Below are positions 13,961 through 23,364 of a stretch of DNA of 32,940 nucleotides, piece by piece; position 1 is the first letter of the stretch; each line of letters starts with the position of its first letter. Under the pieces are notes generated by a model, which worked only from the letters and a program-made list of their open reading frames with translations, was not told the DNA's origin and made no database searches. This DNA comes from an uncultured Clostridia bacterium (GTDB taxonomy: Bacteria; Bacillota; Clostridia; Lachnospirales; Lachnospiraceae): contig CANRWA010000040.1 of the NCBI GenBank assembly GCA_947643415.1, positions 1 through 32,940 of the forward strand. Direction: 5' to 3'. The translations under genes were made by a program, and so were the position numbers.

Positions 13961-16615
13961 CTACTTCTCTGTCAACTGTGCAAGCCTTTCCTGCACCTGT
14001 TCCATCATCCCCTGGTACTTTGCCAGTTTCTCCCGTTCCTCTGTTATCTTCTGTTCTGGCGCCTTATTCACAAAATTCGGATTGCCAAGCATTCCCTCAG
14101 AGCGTTTCAGTTCTCCCTGCAGCTTCTTTTCCTCTTTCCTGAGACGCTCGATCTCCTTGCTGATATCTACCAGTTCGGCAAAAGGCATATAAATCGTGCC
14201 ATCTGCGATCACTACCGAAACAGCATCTTCTGCGATCCCCTCCTTTGTTTTCTGGAAGACAGTTTCACTGGCATAGCTAAGGGTGGCAAAGAACACTTTG
14301 TTATCTTCAAATACTTTCAGTACCTCATTCTTTTCTGACACAACGATAACGGAAGCTTTCTTTGATGGCGGCACATTCATCTCCCCACGGATATTGCGGA
14401 TTCCTTTCACCGCCTCCTTGATTCTCTCAACCTTCACCTCATCTTCGGTAAAGTCCCTCTCCTCTGTAAATACCGGCCATTCACTGACCATGATGGATCT
14501 TTCTTCTGTATCCATCAGAGTACAGTAAATCTCTTCTGTAATGAAAGGCATATACGGATGGAGCAGTTTTAATGCATCCACCAATACTGTCTTCAATGTA
14601 TACAGGGCGGCTGCCTTTGTTTCATCTGTCTCACTATAGAGACGCGGCTTCACCATCTCTATATACCAGTCACAAAATTCCTCCCAGATAAAATCATAGA
14701 TCTTCTGGACTGCGATGCCCAGGTCAAAGGCCTCCATCAGCGCCGTAACATCTTTCGCCAGATGGTTTGCTTTTGAAAGAATCCACTTATCTGCCTGGGT
14801 AAACTGTTCCTGCCCCACATGTTCATAGTCCAGTCCCTCATTCTGGTCAAAATTCATCATAATGAAACGGGATGCATTCCAGACCTTATTCGCAAAGTTT
14901 CGGCTGGCCTCCACACGCTCCCAGTAAAACCGCATATCGTTCCCTGGTGCATTCCCTGTCACCAGCGTCAGCCGCAGGGCATCGGCGCCATATTTATCAA
15001 TGACCTCCAGCGGATCAATCCCATTTCCCAGGGATTTGCTCATCTTGCGTCCTTCTGAATCACGCACCAGGCCATGGATCAGCACTGTATCAAATGGTAC
15101 CTGTCCTGTGTGCTCCAATCCACTGAACATCATCCGCATAACCCAGAATGGAATAATATCATATCCCGTCACCAGTGTGCTGGTGGGATAAAAATATTTC
15201 ATTTCCTCTGTCTCGTCCGGCCAGCCCAAGGTAGAAAACGGCCACAGCGCCGAACTAAACCAGGTGTCCAGAGTATCCGGATCCTGCCGCATTGGTTTAC
15301 CGCATTTCGGGCATACAGCATGGTCTTCCTTTGTCACCACCAGCTCGTCGCAGTCGTCACAATAAAACGCCGGAATCTGGTGTCCCCACCAGAGCTGACG
15401 TGAGATACACCAGTCACGGATATTCTCCAGCCAGTGGAAATATGTTTTATTGAAATGATCTGGGACAAACTTCGTCCTGCCATCCTTTACCGCATCAATG
15501 GCCGGACCTGCCAGCGGTTTCATCTTTACAAACCACTGCTTGGATACTCGCGGCTCTACCGTGGTTCCGCAGCGGTAACAGGTACCTACATTGTGGTCAT
15601 GGTCTTCGGTCTTTACAAGGGCGCCCTCTTCCTCCAAATCCTTTATGATGGCCTCCCTCGCCTCATAGCGGTCCATGCCTGCATACTTCTTATACTCCTC
15701 CACGATCTTCGCATCTTCCGTCATAACATTAATGACAGGAAGATCATGGCGCAGCCCTACCTCGAAATCGTTGGGGTCATGTGCCGGCGTGATCTTTACG
15801 ACACCGGTTCCAAACTCCATGTCCACGTAACTATCTGCGATCAGTGGTATCTCACGGTGGACGATGGGAAGGATCAATGTCTTTCCGATCATATCCTTAT
15901 ATCTCTCATCATCCGGATTGACTGCCACGGCGGTATCTCCCAGCAATGTCTCCGGACGGGTAGTGGCTAGATTGATATAGCCGCTTCCATCTGCAAAGGC
16001 ATACCGCAGATGCCAGAAATGCCCCTTCTGATCCTCATACTCCACCTCCGCATCGGAGATTGAGGTAAGGCAGTGCGGGCACCAGTTAATGATGCGCTCG
16101 CCACGATAGATCAGTCCTTTGTCATACAGGTTGACAAAAACTTCTTTTACTGCCTTATTACAGCCCTCATCCATGGTAAACCGTTCTCTGTCCCAGTCGC
16201 AGGAAGATCCCATCTTCTTGAGCTGGGATACAATGCGCCCGCCATATGTCTCTTTCCATGCCCATGCACGCTCTAAGAACTTCTCACGGCCGATCTCTTC
16301 CTTGGTCAACCCCTCTTCCCGCATAGTCTCTACGATCTTCGCCTCTGTGGCGATAGAAGCATGGTCTGTTCCCGGCATCCACAATGTCTCATACCCCTGC
16401 ATCCTCTTAAAACGGATCAGAATGTCCTGTAATGTATTGTCCAGGGCATGGCCCATGTGAAGCTGCCCTGTAATATTTGGCGGCGGGATCACAATAGTAT
16501 ATGGCTTCTTCTGCGCATTTACCTCCGCATGAAAATATTTTTTATTGATCCATTTTGTGTACAGACGATCCTCAATATCTTTCGGATCATATGTCTTGCC
16601 CAGTTCCTTTCTCAT
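13961..16615 (-). CDS. valS: Valyl-tRNA synthetase
   Basis: An 884-residue class I aminoacyl-tRNA synthetase that charges tRNA-Val in the cytoplasm. Visible are the HIGH-type motif in [16 protein letters not shown] (about residue 45), the editing domain ([17 protein letters not shown] at about 220), a zinc-like CDDCDE/CPKCGKP segment (about 405-430), KMSKS in [14 protein letters not shown] (about 525), the anticodon-binding domain, and the C-terminal coiled-coil arm ([20 protein letters not shown]). The start at 16615 is chosen because GGAGG ends 5 nt upstream and overlaps the alternative ATG at 16627. It is controlled by the T-box leader upstream and probably co-transcribed with the receiver protein. 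Confidence 0.97.
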   Translation of the reverse strand: MRKELGKTYDPKDIEDRLYTKWINKKYFHAEVNAQKKPYTIVIPPPNITGQLHMGHALDNTLQDILIRFKRMQGYETLWMPGTDHASIATEAKIVETMREEGLTKEEIGREKFLERAWAWKETYGGRIVSQLKKMGSSCDWDRERFTMDEGCNKAVKEVFVNLYDKGLIYRGERIINWCPHCLTSISDAEVEYEDQKGHFWHLRYAFADGSGYINLATTRPETLLGDTAVAVNPDDERYKDMIGKTLILPIVHREIPLIADSYVDMEFGTGVVKITPAHDPNDFEVGLRHDLPVINVMTEDAKIVEEYKKYAGMDRYEAREAIIKDLEEEGALVKTEDHDHNVGTCYRCGTTVEPRVSKQWFVKMKPLAGPAIDAVKDGRTKFVPDHFNKTYFHWLENIRDWCISRQLWWGHQIPAFYCDDCDELVVTKEDHAVCPKCGKPMRQDPDTLDTWFSSALWPFSTLGWPDETEEMKYFYPTSTLVTGYDIIPFWVMRMMFSGLEHTGQVPFDTVLIHGLVRDSEGRKMSKSLGNGIDPLEVIDKYGADALRLTLVTGNAPGNDMRFYWERVEASRNFANKVWNASRFIMMNFDQNEGLDYEHVGQEQFTQADKWILSKANHLAKDVTALMEAFDLGIAVQKIYDFIWEEFCDWYIEMVKPRLYSETDETKAAALYTLKTVLVDALKLLHPYMPFITEEIYCTLMDTEERSIMVSEWPVFTEERDFTEDEVKVERIKEAVKGIRNIRGEMNVPPSKKASVIVVSEKNEVLKVFEDNKVFFATLSYASETVFQKTKEGIAEDAVSVVIADGTIYMPFAELVDISKEIERLRKEEKKLQGELKRSEGMLGNPNFVNKAPEQKITEEREKLAKYQGMMEQVQERLAQLTEK

Positions 16616-16639
16616 CTCTACCTCCATGTTTTTATATCT

Positions 16640-16972
16640 TCTTCTGTTGTGCCATGGGATATTCCAGAACCAGACAGGCCTATATACGAAAAGCCTGCCA
16701 CAGTGACAGACTTAGACTTACAATCTTCTCACACCACGACACATATAAAGGACGACTCTCCGCCGTGGTACCACCTTTTTTCAAACATATAACTATGTTC
16801 CTCATTGATGCTGATAACGAAGCAACCCGTCATCTCTTACTGGGAGTTCTCTGTTCAGAGATGCTGTTTGAGAGCTACGTTCCACATGTCCCTTCCGGAA
16901 AGGTCTTGCAGCCAGTGAACCTCTCTCTCTGTCGGTGTTACATGTGTACTCCTCTCTCGCACTACATTTATA
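16640..16972 (-). promoter_or_regulatory. T-box riboswitch leader of valS
   Basis: On the minus strand the leader contains a Stem I with paired GAGAG/CTCTC and CACATG/CATGTG segments around a specifier loop of AGTA opposite GAACGTAG. The specifier codon GTA (16878-16876) is a valine codon. Further on is the T-box sequence GGTGGTACCACGG (16775-16763), whose UGGU bulge would pair with the tRNA acceptor end NCCA with A as discriminator, as expected for tRNA-Val. Uncharged tRNA-Val should stabilise the antiterminator (AAAGG/CCTTT) and allow valS transcription. Confidence 0.9.
16688..16713 (-). terminator. Probable regulated terminator of the valS T-box
   Basis: Minus-strand AAGTCTGTCA and TGGCAGGCTT (16713-16691) form a 10-bp stem with a 3-nt loop, followed by a short TTTT. 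It is the best terminator candidate between the T-box sequence and valS, although its U tract is weak. An alternative pairing ACCACG/CGTGGT would sequester the T-box sequence. Confidence 0.45.
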
Positions 16973-16978
16973 TATTTA

Positions 16979-17007
16979 AATATAGCGGAGAATGTGTGAA
17001 ATGTCAA
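16979..17007 (-). promoter_or_regulatory. SigA promoter of the valS leader
   Basis: TTGACA (17007-17002), an exact 17-nt spacer and TATATT (16984-16979) on the minus strand. The predicted transcription start near 16972 coincides with the beginning of the T-box Stem I. Confidence 0.85.
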
Positions 17008-17059
17008 GGGAGTTTGCAGCTCCGGCAGGGCAATCCTTACCTTATCATCTATTTTCAGT

Positions 17060-17115
17060 ATGATACAACCTTAAATAAAAATAGTAAAGGGGAAAGCACC
17101 GAAACACTTTCCCCT
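17060..17115 (-). terminator. Rho-independent terminator of the GH127 gene
   Basis: Minus-strand AGGGGAAAG (17115-17107) pairs with CTTTCCCCT (17096-17088) around a 10-nt loop, followed by TTACTATTTTTATTT. It lies 12 bp past the stop codon and separates the GH127 gene from the valS promoter. Confidence 0.85.
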
Positions 17116-17126
17116 CTTCACATCTC

Positions 17127-20100
17127 TTATTTTACTGTAACTTTTATCGTTGCTTTTTTCTTCCCGCACGCAACTGTAATCGTTGCCTTCCCTTTCTTCT
17201 TTGCCTTGACTACACCATATTTATCCACGGATGCGATACTCTTTTTGCCTGATTTATAAGTCAGCTTGCTGGTGGTTCCTGCGGTCATTTTCTTAATCTT
17301 GATCTGTGCGGTCTTTCCTTTTTTGAGAGTCATCTTTTTCTTAGAAACAGTCAATTTCTTGTTGGCCTTCTCCTTCTTCACAACCTTGACAGTGATGACC
17401 TTTTTCTTTCCATTCGATGTCTTAATTGTGATCTTGGCTGTCCCCGCTTTCTTTGCCTTTACTGTGCCGGCAGAAGAAACCGCTGCCACTTTACTGCTGC
17501 TGCTTGTGTAAGTCACTTTCTGGCTTGCTTTCTTTGGAGAAACAGTAACAACCAGTTTCACGCTCTTACCCTTTTTCAGGGTAATCTTGTTTCCGGCAAG
17601 CGTATAACCTGCTGCCTTTACGGATACAGAAGAAGCTGCTGTACTGGAACCAGTGTCCTTATTACCATCATCCTGTTTTGGATCTGACCCATTGCCCCCA
17701 CCTGGCTGGCCATTCCCCGGCTGGCTGCCGCCCGATGGATCCTTTCCACCTGGCTGGTCATTTTCATCCTTTGGCCCAAGTGTATCTGCCTTAACTGCCG
17801 TATTCGTCAGACCCTGAATCTCTGTAGCAGATAATGCCTTATTGAAAAGAAGCAGTTCATCCAGTGCTCCCTGGAAATAGTTATCCCAGGCATTTACGCC
17901 GAAATACAGTTCCGCACCGCCATTTGTCATGATTCCCTTAAATACATTTCCTTTTGATACCTCTGCTCCATTGACATACAGAGTACCCACTACTGCATCT
18001 GAGACAGTTCCATTGGCATCACCATCTACTACAACTGCCACATGCTGCCACTCATTTGCTTTATAAGCATTTGATGCCGGGGTATCAAGATAGTGGCCCG
18101 GGCCACCTTTATTTGTCCAGATCTTGGCATCAAAAGTTGCACTTAACCAGTATTGCGAACCAAAAGTTCCCGCCACAAAAGTTGGATCGACGTTCCCGCC
18201 AATCTTATCTGGTTTCATCCACCATGAAATCGTATAGCTCTCACCAAGCTTTGATGCCCCCTGAAGCTTCAGCCCATAGCTTCCGGAAAGTTTCAGTGCT
18301 TTTCCATCCTTCCCATCTACATAAGTATAATTCGGATTTCCAACGTTTGCTGGAACAGACGCCTTTGTTACTGCCACAGCGTCCCCCACAGTATCATTAA
18401 ATGAATACCCGCCTGCAAACTTTGGCTTTAATGCCTCATCAAATCCGGTATAGTCATATACAACCGTTAACTTATACTCTTTCTTTGTCTCAAAATCTTC
18501 TGCCATTACTGTAACCGTAAAGGCAGTCTCTGCTCCTGTTGTCGCTAATACCCTCTCTTTTTCTTCCTCTATGGCATTGCCGTCTATCATCACATAGCCA
18601 GCCGTATCTTTGATGGAAAGTCTCACCTTTGCCTCTTTGTCATATGGTACCTCCAGCTTGTATCCTGTGCCTGATTTTGTGATCTTTCCTGTGCTTGAAG
18701 TAACTTCCTTCAGATCATTCTCTGTGCTGTATGCTTTCATCATGTAGAGCATTACTGCGATCTTTGCAGAATCCTTGTCATCGTTACTGGAAAATGTCAC
18801 TGGGACAAATGCAAAACCTTCTGCGGCGGTCTTTTCTTCCGTTCCTTCCATACGGGTATTCTTCTTGTTCGCTGTGATAGCAGCAGCCGGGATCTTAAAT
18901 CTCATCTGATAGTGACTCACGGCATCACTGTCCGGGAGATTAATATTCACTGCCTTCTCAGAAGTGCTATCCAATGTCCCGGCAAAGATCTCTGTATCAC
19001 CCACTGTGATCTTGATGGTTTTTCCATCATCTTCTTTAGGAAAGGCACAAAGCAGATAATTATCTCCACTGTCAGTTACCTTCATATCATATTTAAAACT
19101 TCCTCCTGCATTGGCATACCGCCAGCATGGACTGGAACTTCCGGTAGAACCGTTATCCTTTTCTTCAAAACCAAGCTCATCCTGGCCATACCCTGGTCTT
19201 GCGCCCTCAATGACAGCCTTTTCCACCCTTGCTGCATTTTTGTCACTGATAATCGCCTCAGAACCTCTGGCATCTTCGTCTACGGAATACGTCCAGTAGA
19301 TCGCATAGCTTTCCTTATACTGGCTGTAATGCGGAACAAAAGTATATTTGTTATCGGTTCCCTTTAACTGGAACTCCATCTTCCCTTCTGCCTTTACCAG
19401 ATTATTCTCAATATCAGCCATATAGTCAGTTACTGTATCTGCTGATGTGATGGCTATCCTGTCATTCGCAATGGCCTTGGTAGTTGGAATGGATACATTC
19501 ACACCTGTCGTGCCCTGAGACTGGCTGGAAGAGCCCAGTTTGGCGCTCAACACATAGGGACCATACTTAAATGCATAGGTATTTTCCCCATCAGGCAGGT
19601 TATATGCCACTGCTTTCATCGGAAGCGTGATCTCGATCTTTGTCCCATCTGCCAGCTTATCCGCCGGGATCACTGCATAACTGTCTTTCACAGCATAGCC
19701 TTTATATGCTTCTCCATTTATAGTAATACCGGCATCCCCTGCCAGCCAGTCTGGCAGACGGAGACGGAGTTCCCCGCCTATCTCTCCCTCAGCAAGGCTG
19801 CTGACAGTAAGCGTCATCTTCTCTGACTTTGTCAGGTCCCCTGACTGTTCCACTTTCATATTTCCAGCCTCAAACTTCACTGAGGACGCCAAATACTGTG
19901 CCACTGCAAGAACCTTATCTTTCTGATAATAAATACTGTCATTGAGTTTTGTAAAGTTCTCCATGCCTGAACCGGTACAACACCAGAATTTATCTTCCTG
20001 TGTCCCAAATACTTTCTGGTATCCACTTGCCATCGGCTGGAAGTACATACTCATTCCTGTCTCCGGGTTCTGTGAAGACATAATGGCATTGATCAGTGTA

Positions 20101-22187
20101 TTCTCATAATAGTCTGTATACTTTGAATCTCCTGTGATCATAAAGAGCTGTCTGGTCATCTTAAGCATGTTATATGTATTACATGTCTCGCAATTACAGT
20201 TAGTTCTCTCTTTATCAAGAATATCATCTGCCCCAAAATGCTCCCACTCACTGTTTCCACCTGTGATATAAGAGTGGTGCTTCAGCACATAATCCCAGAA
20301 AGTTTCCACATATTCCAGATATTTTTCCTCCCCTTCACCCAGCACCATATACCGTTTCAATGCTCCGAGGAACTTCGGAATAGTAGTATTGGCATGTACT
20401 CCATCTACCGCATTTTTCGTCCCTTTATTGATCCGTTCAAATAGATCAATCTCATCAAATTTGTGGGCAGCCTCTGCATATTTCTCTGCCGCTGATTCTC
20501 CCTCCTTCGCTTTTACCACTGCATAGAGGTCATAGAGACAGTCATTCATGCCGCCATACTCGATCCCCAGCACTGTCTTCTGAGTTTTATCATCCCATTT
20601 GCTGACGCGGTTATAAGTCCAGTCTCCAAGTTTCTTCGCCACATCATACGCCGTTTCATTACCAGCCAGTTCATACGCACTGATAAGGCCTGCCTGGATC
20701 TTGTGCATCGTATACCATGGTACCCACGCCTGCGTGGCTATATTAGTCAGATTCTTTTCTACATTGTCAAACTGCACATCCAGATCTGTTGTACTGGCCA
20801 GCTTTGCACCAAAAAGATAACCATCATATTGTGTTCCAGATGTTTTATCCTGGCAGTCCTTCAGTGCTGTGATCACGTAATCCAGTTTATCCTTTAACGC
20901 TGTTTTATCTTCTGCTGAAGTTCCTTCATTGACACAGGCCTGTGCCATGGCAGTCATCCAGTGTCCCAGCGTGTGTCCACCGATCAGGGCGTCTTCCCAG
21001 CCTCCCGGATAGCGGGTCTTATCTTTCATGTATTCCTTTCTCTGATCCGCTGACATGCCTGCCGCATATGCTGCTGTCTCACGAAAGCCGGCAAGCAGAC
21101 GGTCCGCATCCAGCATCAGAAGGTAATCAATTTCTTTATCCAGAGAATTTACATAATAAGGATCTGTCACTGTGACATCCGTAATACCAAAATCTTTCAT
21201 TCCCATCATATCACTCTTCGCTGGAACAGTCACCGTAAAATCTTTTGTCTTGGCTGCCTTGCCATATGTAACCGTAGCTGTCAAAATAACAGTCGCATCC
21301 TCTTCCCCTGCCTCCAGTCTTGTAACTTTACCATCATCGGTGATTACAGCAGCATTATTCGATTTCCATGTAATCTTACTTCCTGCTTTTCCCTCCGTCG
21401 GAAGGGTAATGTTGCCCGTCGCTGTTGCTTTCACAGTAATAGCCTCCAGATCAGTCTGTGCCAAAGATGAATCGCCTGCTTCCTTTATAATGATATAAGT
21501 TACATTGATAGCCTTGTTATCATCTCCCGTTGCCCTCAGATTAACAGTAAGTTCTCCATCCTGCACTGCCACACTGCCACTTGCCGTATCACCGCCGGCA
21601 ATATTCAGTGCCTCTGCCAAAACAACCTGGCTTTCTTTCCCATAATTCAGATAAACATTTGGTGTTTTTGACACTTGCCATGGGTCAATACAGCCAACCT
21701 CTATATAATAAGTGCCATTTTCCAGTTCGAATTTATAATCCAGGTGGCGCTCCGCTATCCCTTTTTCAAACTGATTTTTTGTATAACGGTTACTGCCTGT
21801 CTTTGGTACGCCATCACCGGCCTCATTAAACTCATATGGCCAGGTCCAGTCTGTTGACACACCTCCCTTTGGGCAGTCTCCATTTTCCAATGGGCTGCTG
21901 ACCGCATCATCAACCCCCCACTTATAACCTGTCACCGGGTCTGCTCCATACACCTGGTCTGTCACACTATTATGCGTTCCCAGTTGGTCTCCTTCGGAAA
22001 CCGTGTTCACATTATAGTCTCCGCAATCTACAAAATAGACAACCGAACTGTCTTCCCGGTCCGCTGCAGTTCCAGCAGCCTCTGCCACTGGCGGTGCAGC
22101 CACACCTGCGCCCGATACTGCCATAACTGCTGTAAGAACAACCGCCATGGTTCTCCTGCCAATTCCCAACATCCTTTTCTTTCTCAT
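17127..22187 (-). CDS. Secreted multidomain GH127-family glycosidase (beta-L-arabinofuranosidase-like)
   Basis: A 1686-residue protein with a signal peptide (about 1-38, cleavage near AEAAG). Order: a carbohydrate-binding-like domain (about 48-235), a bacterial Ig-like domain (about 240-325), and a GH127 (former DUF1680) catalytic domain (about 330-900) with Glu667 and Cys669 (NCETCNTYN) and the Cys736-Cys737 pair (FWCCTGSGMENF). These match the zinc-binding and nucleophile residues of HypBA1-type enzymes. Accessory beta domains follow, then a LamG-like domain (about 1270-1470), a Gly/Pro/Asp linker, and two Lys-rich Big_2 repeats to the C-terminus. No LPXTG motif is seen, so surface retention may use the basic Big_2 repeats. 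It probably releases L-arabinofuranose from plant or glycoprotein glycans. The divergent AraC gene is the likely regulator. Confidence 0.88.
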   Translation of the reverse strand: MRKKRMLGIGRRTMAVVLTAVMAVSGAGVAAPPVAEAAGTAADREDSSVVYFVDCGDYNVNTVSEGDQLGTHNSVTDQVYGADPVTGYKWGVDDAVSSPLENGDCPKGGVSTDWTWPYEFNEAGDGVPKTGSNRYTKNQFEKGIAERHLDYKFELENGTYYIEVGCIDPWQVSKTPNVYLNYGKESQVVLAEALNIAGGDTASGSVAVQDGELTVNLRATGDDNKAINVTYIIIKEAGDSSLAQTDLEAITVKATATGNITLPTEGKAGSKITWKSNNAAVITDDGKVTRLEAGEEDATVILTATVTYGKAAKTKDFTVTVPAKSDMMGMKDFGITDVTVTDPYYVNSLDKEIDYLLMLDADRLLAGFRETAAYAAGMSADQRKEYMKDKTRYPGGWEDALIGGHTLGHWMTAMAQACVNEGTSAEDKTALKDKLDYVITALKDCQDKTSGTQYDGYLFGAKLASTTDLDVQFDNVEKNLTNIATQAWVPWYTMHKIQAGLISAYELAGNETAYDVAKKLGDWTYNRVSKWDDKTQKTVLGIEYGGMNDCLYDLYAVVKAKEGESAAEKYAEAAHKFDEIDLFERINKGTKNAVDGVHANTTIPKFLGALKRYMVLGEGEEKYLEYVETFWDYVLKHHSYITGGNSEWEHFGADDILDKERTNCNCETCNTYNMLKMTRQLFMITGDSKYTDYYENTLINAIMSSQNPETGMSMYFQPMASGYQKVFGTQEDKFWCCTGSGMENFTKLNDSIYYQKDKVLAVAQYLASSVKFEAGNMKVEQSGDLTKSEKMTLTVSSLAEGEIGGELRLRLPDWLAGDAGITINGEAYKGYAVKDSYAVIPADKLADGTKIEITLPMKAVAYNLPDGENTYAFKYGPYVLSAKLGSSSQSQGTTGVNVSIPTTKAIANDRIAITSADTVTDYMADIENNLVKAEGKMEFQLKGTDNKYTFVPHYSQYKESYAIYWTYSVDEDARGSEAIISDKNAARVEKAVIEGARPGYGQDELGFEEKDNGSTGSSSPCWRYANAGGSFKYDMKVTDSGDNYLLCAFPKEDDGKTIKITVGDTEIFAGTLDSTSEKAVNINLPDSDAVSHYQMRFKIPAAAITANKKNTRMEGTEEKTAAEGFAFVPVTFSSNDDKDSAKIAVMLYMMKAYSTENDLKEVTSSTGKITKSGTGYKLEVPYDKEAKVRLSIKDTAGYVMIDGNAIEEEKERVLATTGAETAFTVTVMAEDFETKKEYKLTVVYDYTGFDEALKPKFAGGYSFNDTVGDAVAVTKASVPANVGNPNYTYVDGKDGKALKLSGSYGLKLQGASKLGESYTISWWMKPDKIGGNVDPTFVAGTFGSQYWLSATFDAKIWTNKGGPGHYLDTPASNAYKANEWQHVAVVVDGDANGTVSDAVVGTLYVNGAEVSKGNVFKGIMTNGGAELYFGVNAWDNYFQGALDELLLFNKALSATEIQGLTNTAVKADTLGPKDENDQPGGKDPSGGSQPGNGQPGGGNGSDPKQDDGNKDTGSSTAASSVSVKAAGYTLAGNKITLKKGKSVKLVVTVSPKKASQKVTYTSSSSKVAAVSSAGTVKAKKAGTAKITIKTSNGKKKVITVKVVKKEKANKKLTVSKKKMTLKKGKTAQIKIKKMTAGTTSKLTYKSGKKSIASVDKYGVVKAKKKGKATITVACGKKKATIKVTVK

Positions 22188-22213
22188 CGCAATCTTCCCT
22201 TCTTTTTATTTTC

Positions 22214-22247
22214 GCTCAACGGCGCCAATTTGAACCCGTCGTTGAGC
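22214..22247. other. Perfect 8-bp hairpin in the GH127 leader, shared core with 12991-13022
   Basis: GCTCAACG (22214-22221) pairs with CGTTGAGC (22240-22247) around an 18-nt loop holding GCGCCAATTTGAACCC. It lies 27 bp upstream of the GH127 start codon on the transcribed side, or upstream of the AraC promoter if read on the plus strand. The orientation relative to its gene is opposite to the copy at 12991, which favours a DNA-level element or repeat remnant over a conserved leader. Confidence 0.55.
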
Positions 22248-22266
22248 TTAGTACTAAATTCGTGTT

Positions 22267-22291
22267 ATGGTCATTTTATCATGGTTATTTT
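22267..22291. promoter_or_regulatory. Tandem direct repeat, possible AraC-family operator
   Basis: ATGGTCATTTT (22267-22277) and ATGGTTATTTT (22281-22291) repeat with a 14-bp period in the divergent GH127/AraC gap. AraC-type proteins commonly bind direct repeats. On the minus strand the first unit overlaps an extended -10-like TGATAAAAT for GH127. The rest of 22188-22482 holds the hairpin above and the AraC promoter, but no gene. Confidence 0.35.
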
Positions 22292-22375
22292 CCACGCACC
22301 ATACTATAAGGTTCTGTTTGTTATAAAAAGGTTTTGCGAAAATGTTCGTTCAAGTGTGATTTTCTCCTCCGCCCC

Positions 22376-22404
22376 TTGTATTCCACCTCTTTATCCTGTA
22401 TAGT
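22376..22404 (+). promoter_or_regulatory. Candidate promoter of the AraC regulator
   Basis: TTGTAT (22376-22381), a 17-nt spacer and TATAGT (22399-22404) on the plus strand, 78 bp before the start codon. The ribosome binding site AGGAAAGGGG lies rather far (about 14 nt) from the ATG at 22483. Confidence 0.5.
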
Positions 22405-22482
22405 AATTCCTATAGATAAAGACACTATATATACTTCAGGCCAATGAGAAAAAATATCAGGAAAGGGGTATAAAAAAGTTAT

Positions 22483-23346
22483 ATGGATACTTTGAATTTT
22501 CATCTTGAACGCCCCCTCCAGTTTAACTGGACAGGCAAATTCATCGCCCCGGATGAAAACTGGACGCACATGTCCCGGGCACTGGAAGATTTCGAACTGA
22601 TCATTATGACGAAAGGGGATTTATACATTGCAGAGAACGACACAGAATATGTAGTCCATGAAGGGGAATATGTGATCATCTGCCCTCCTTGCCACCAGCA
22701 TGGGGTTAAACCTTCTTTATGTACTTTCTACTGGACACATTTTTCCTATCCCGGCAGCCACAAGGATCTTCGCATACAGGAGGGCATCACTTCTCCCCTC
22801 CCTGCCGAAGAGACCCGTATCCTTCTGCCAGTCCATGGGAAAGTCCCCCGGATGGACCGGATGATCGTTCTCCTCAAGCAGCTACAGGACTGCAACCGGA
22901 ACTACCGGAATATAAACCAGAACAACTATATTATGACAGGTATCTTGTGTGAACTATACAGCCAGCTCTATCTGTCCGGAGGGCGTATCACCATGAAAGG
23001 AGAGAAACAACAGCTCTATACTGACATTGTAGACTATATCTCCTGGCGTGTGCGCGAACCGGTGAAAGTTAGTGAAGTAGCTGCCTACTTTGGATATAAC
23101 GAGAAATACATCACGACATTTTTTAAGAAATCCTCTGGCATATCGTTGAAAACCTATATCCTGGAAAGAAAAATGGAGCTGGCGAAGTCGATGCTGACAG
23201 ATACCAATCTCCCCATCTCCCAGATCGGCTACGACATCGGATTTTCTGATAACCATAACTTTTCTAATGCTTTTAAGAAAATCACCGGACAGAGCCCTTC
23301 TGACTACCGGAATACCTATGCAGAAAGGATGCTGTTCCATCAGTAG
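22483..23346 (+). CDS. AraC-family transcriptional regulator
   Basis: A 287-residue protein. An N-terminal cupin-like sensing domain (about 10-110, with HEGEYVIICPPCHQHG) is followed by a C-terminal double helix-turn-helix of the AraC/XylS type (about 185-283). The latter contains SEVAAYFGYNEKYITTFFKK and IGYDIGFSDNHNFSNAFKKITGQSPSDYR. It is divergent from the GH127 gene and is the only plus-strand gene in this block, so it most likely responds to an oligosaccharide or sugar and activates the glycosidase. Its last 23 coding bases contain the first arm of its own terminator. Confidence 0.9.
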   Translation: MDTLNFHLERPLQFNWTGKFIAPDENWTHMSRALEDFELIIMTKGDLYIAENDTEYVVHEGEYVIICPPCHQHGVKPSLCTFYWTHFSYPGSHKDLRIQEGITSPLPAEETRILLPVHGKVPRMDRMIVLLKQLQDCNRNYRNINQNNYIMTGILCELYSQLYLSGGRITMKGEKQQLYTDIVDYISWRVREPVKVSEVAAYFGYNEKYITTFFKKSSGISLKTYILERKMELAKSMLTDTNLPISQIGYDIGFSDNHNFSNAFKKITGQSPSDYRNTYAERMLFHQ

Positions 23347-23364
23347 TGGTTCAGCATCCTTTTT
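23324..23364. terminator. Bidirectional terminator between AraC and IIC-EAL genes
   Basis: AAAGGATGCTG (23324-23334) pairs with CAGCATCCTTT (23352-23362), an 11-bp perfect stem with a 17-nt loop, followed on the plus strand by a T run to 23364. The first arm is inside the AraC coding end, and the second overlaps the stop codon of the convergent IIC-EAL gene. On the minus strand it is followed by TTTCTG, so it may stop both transcripts. Confidence 0.8.

Noticed and set aside
16555..17259. 234-codon plus-strand ORF across the valS leader
   Set aside because: It overlaps the T-box, its promoter and a terminator on the other strand, and has no domain features.
22331..22341. Possible catabolite-repression (cre) site TTTTGCGAAAA
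   Set aside because: The A/T flanks are in the opposite order to the cre consensus.
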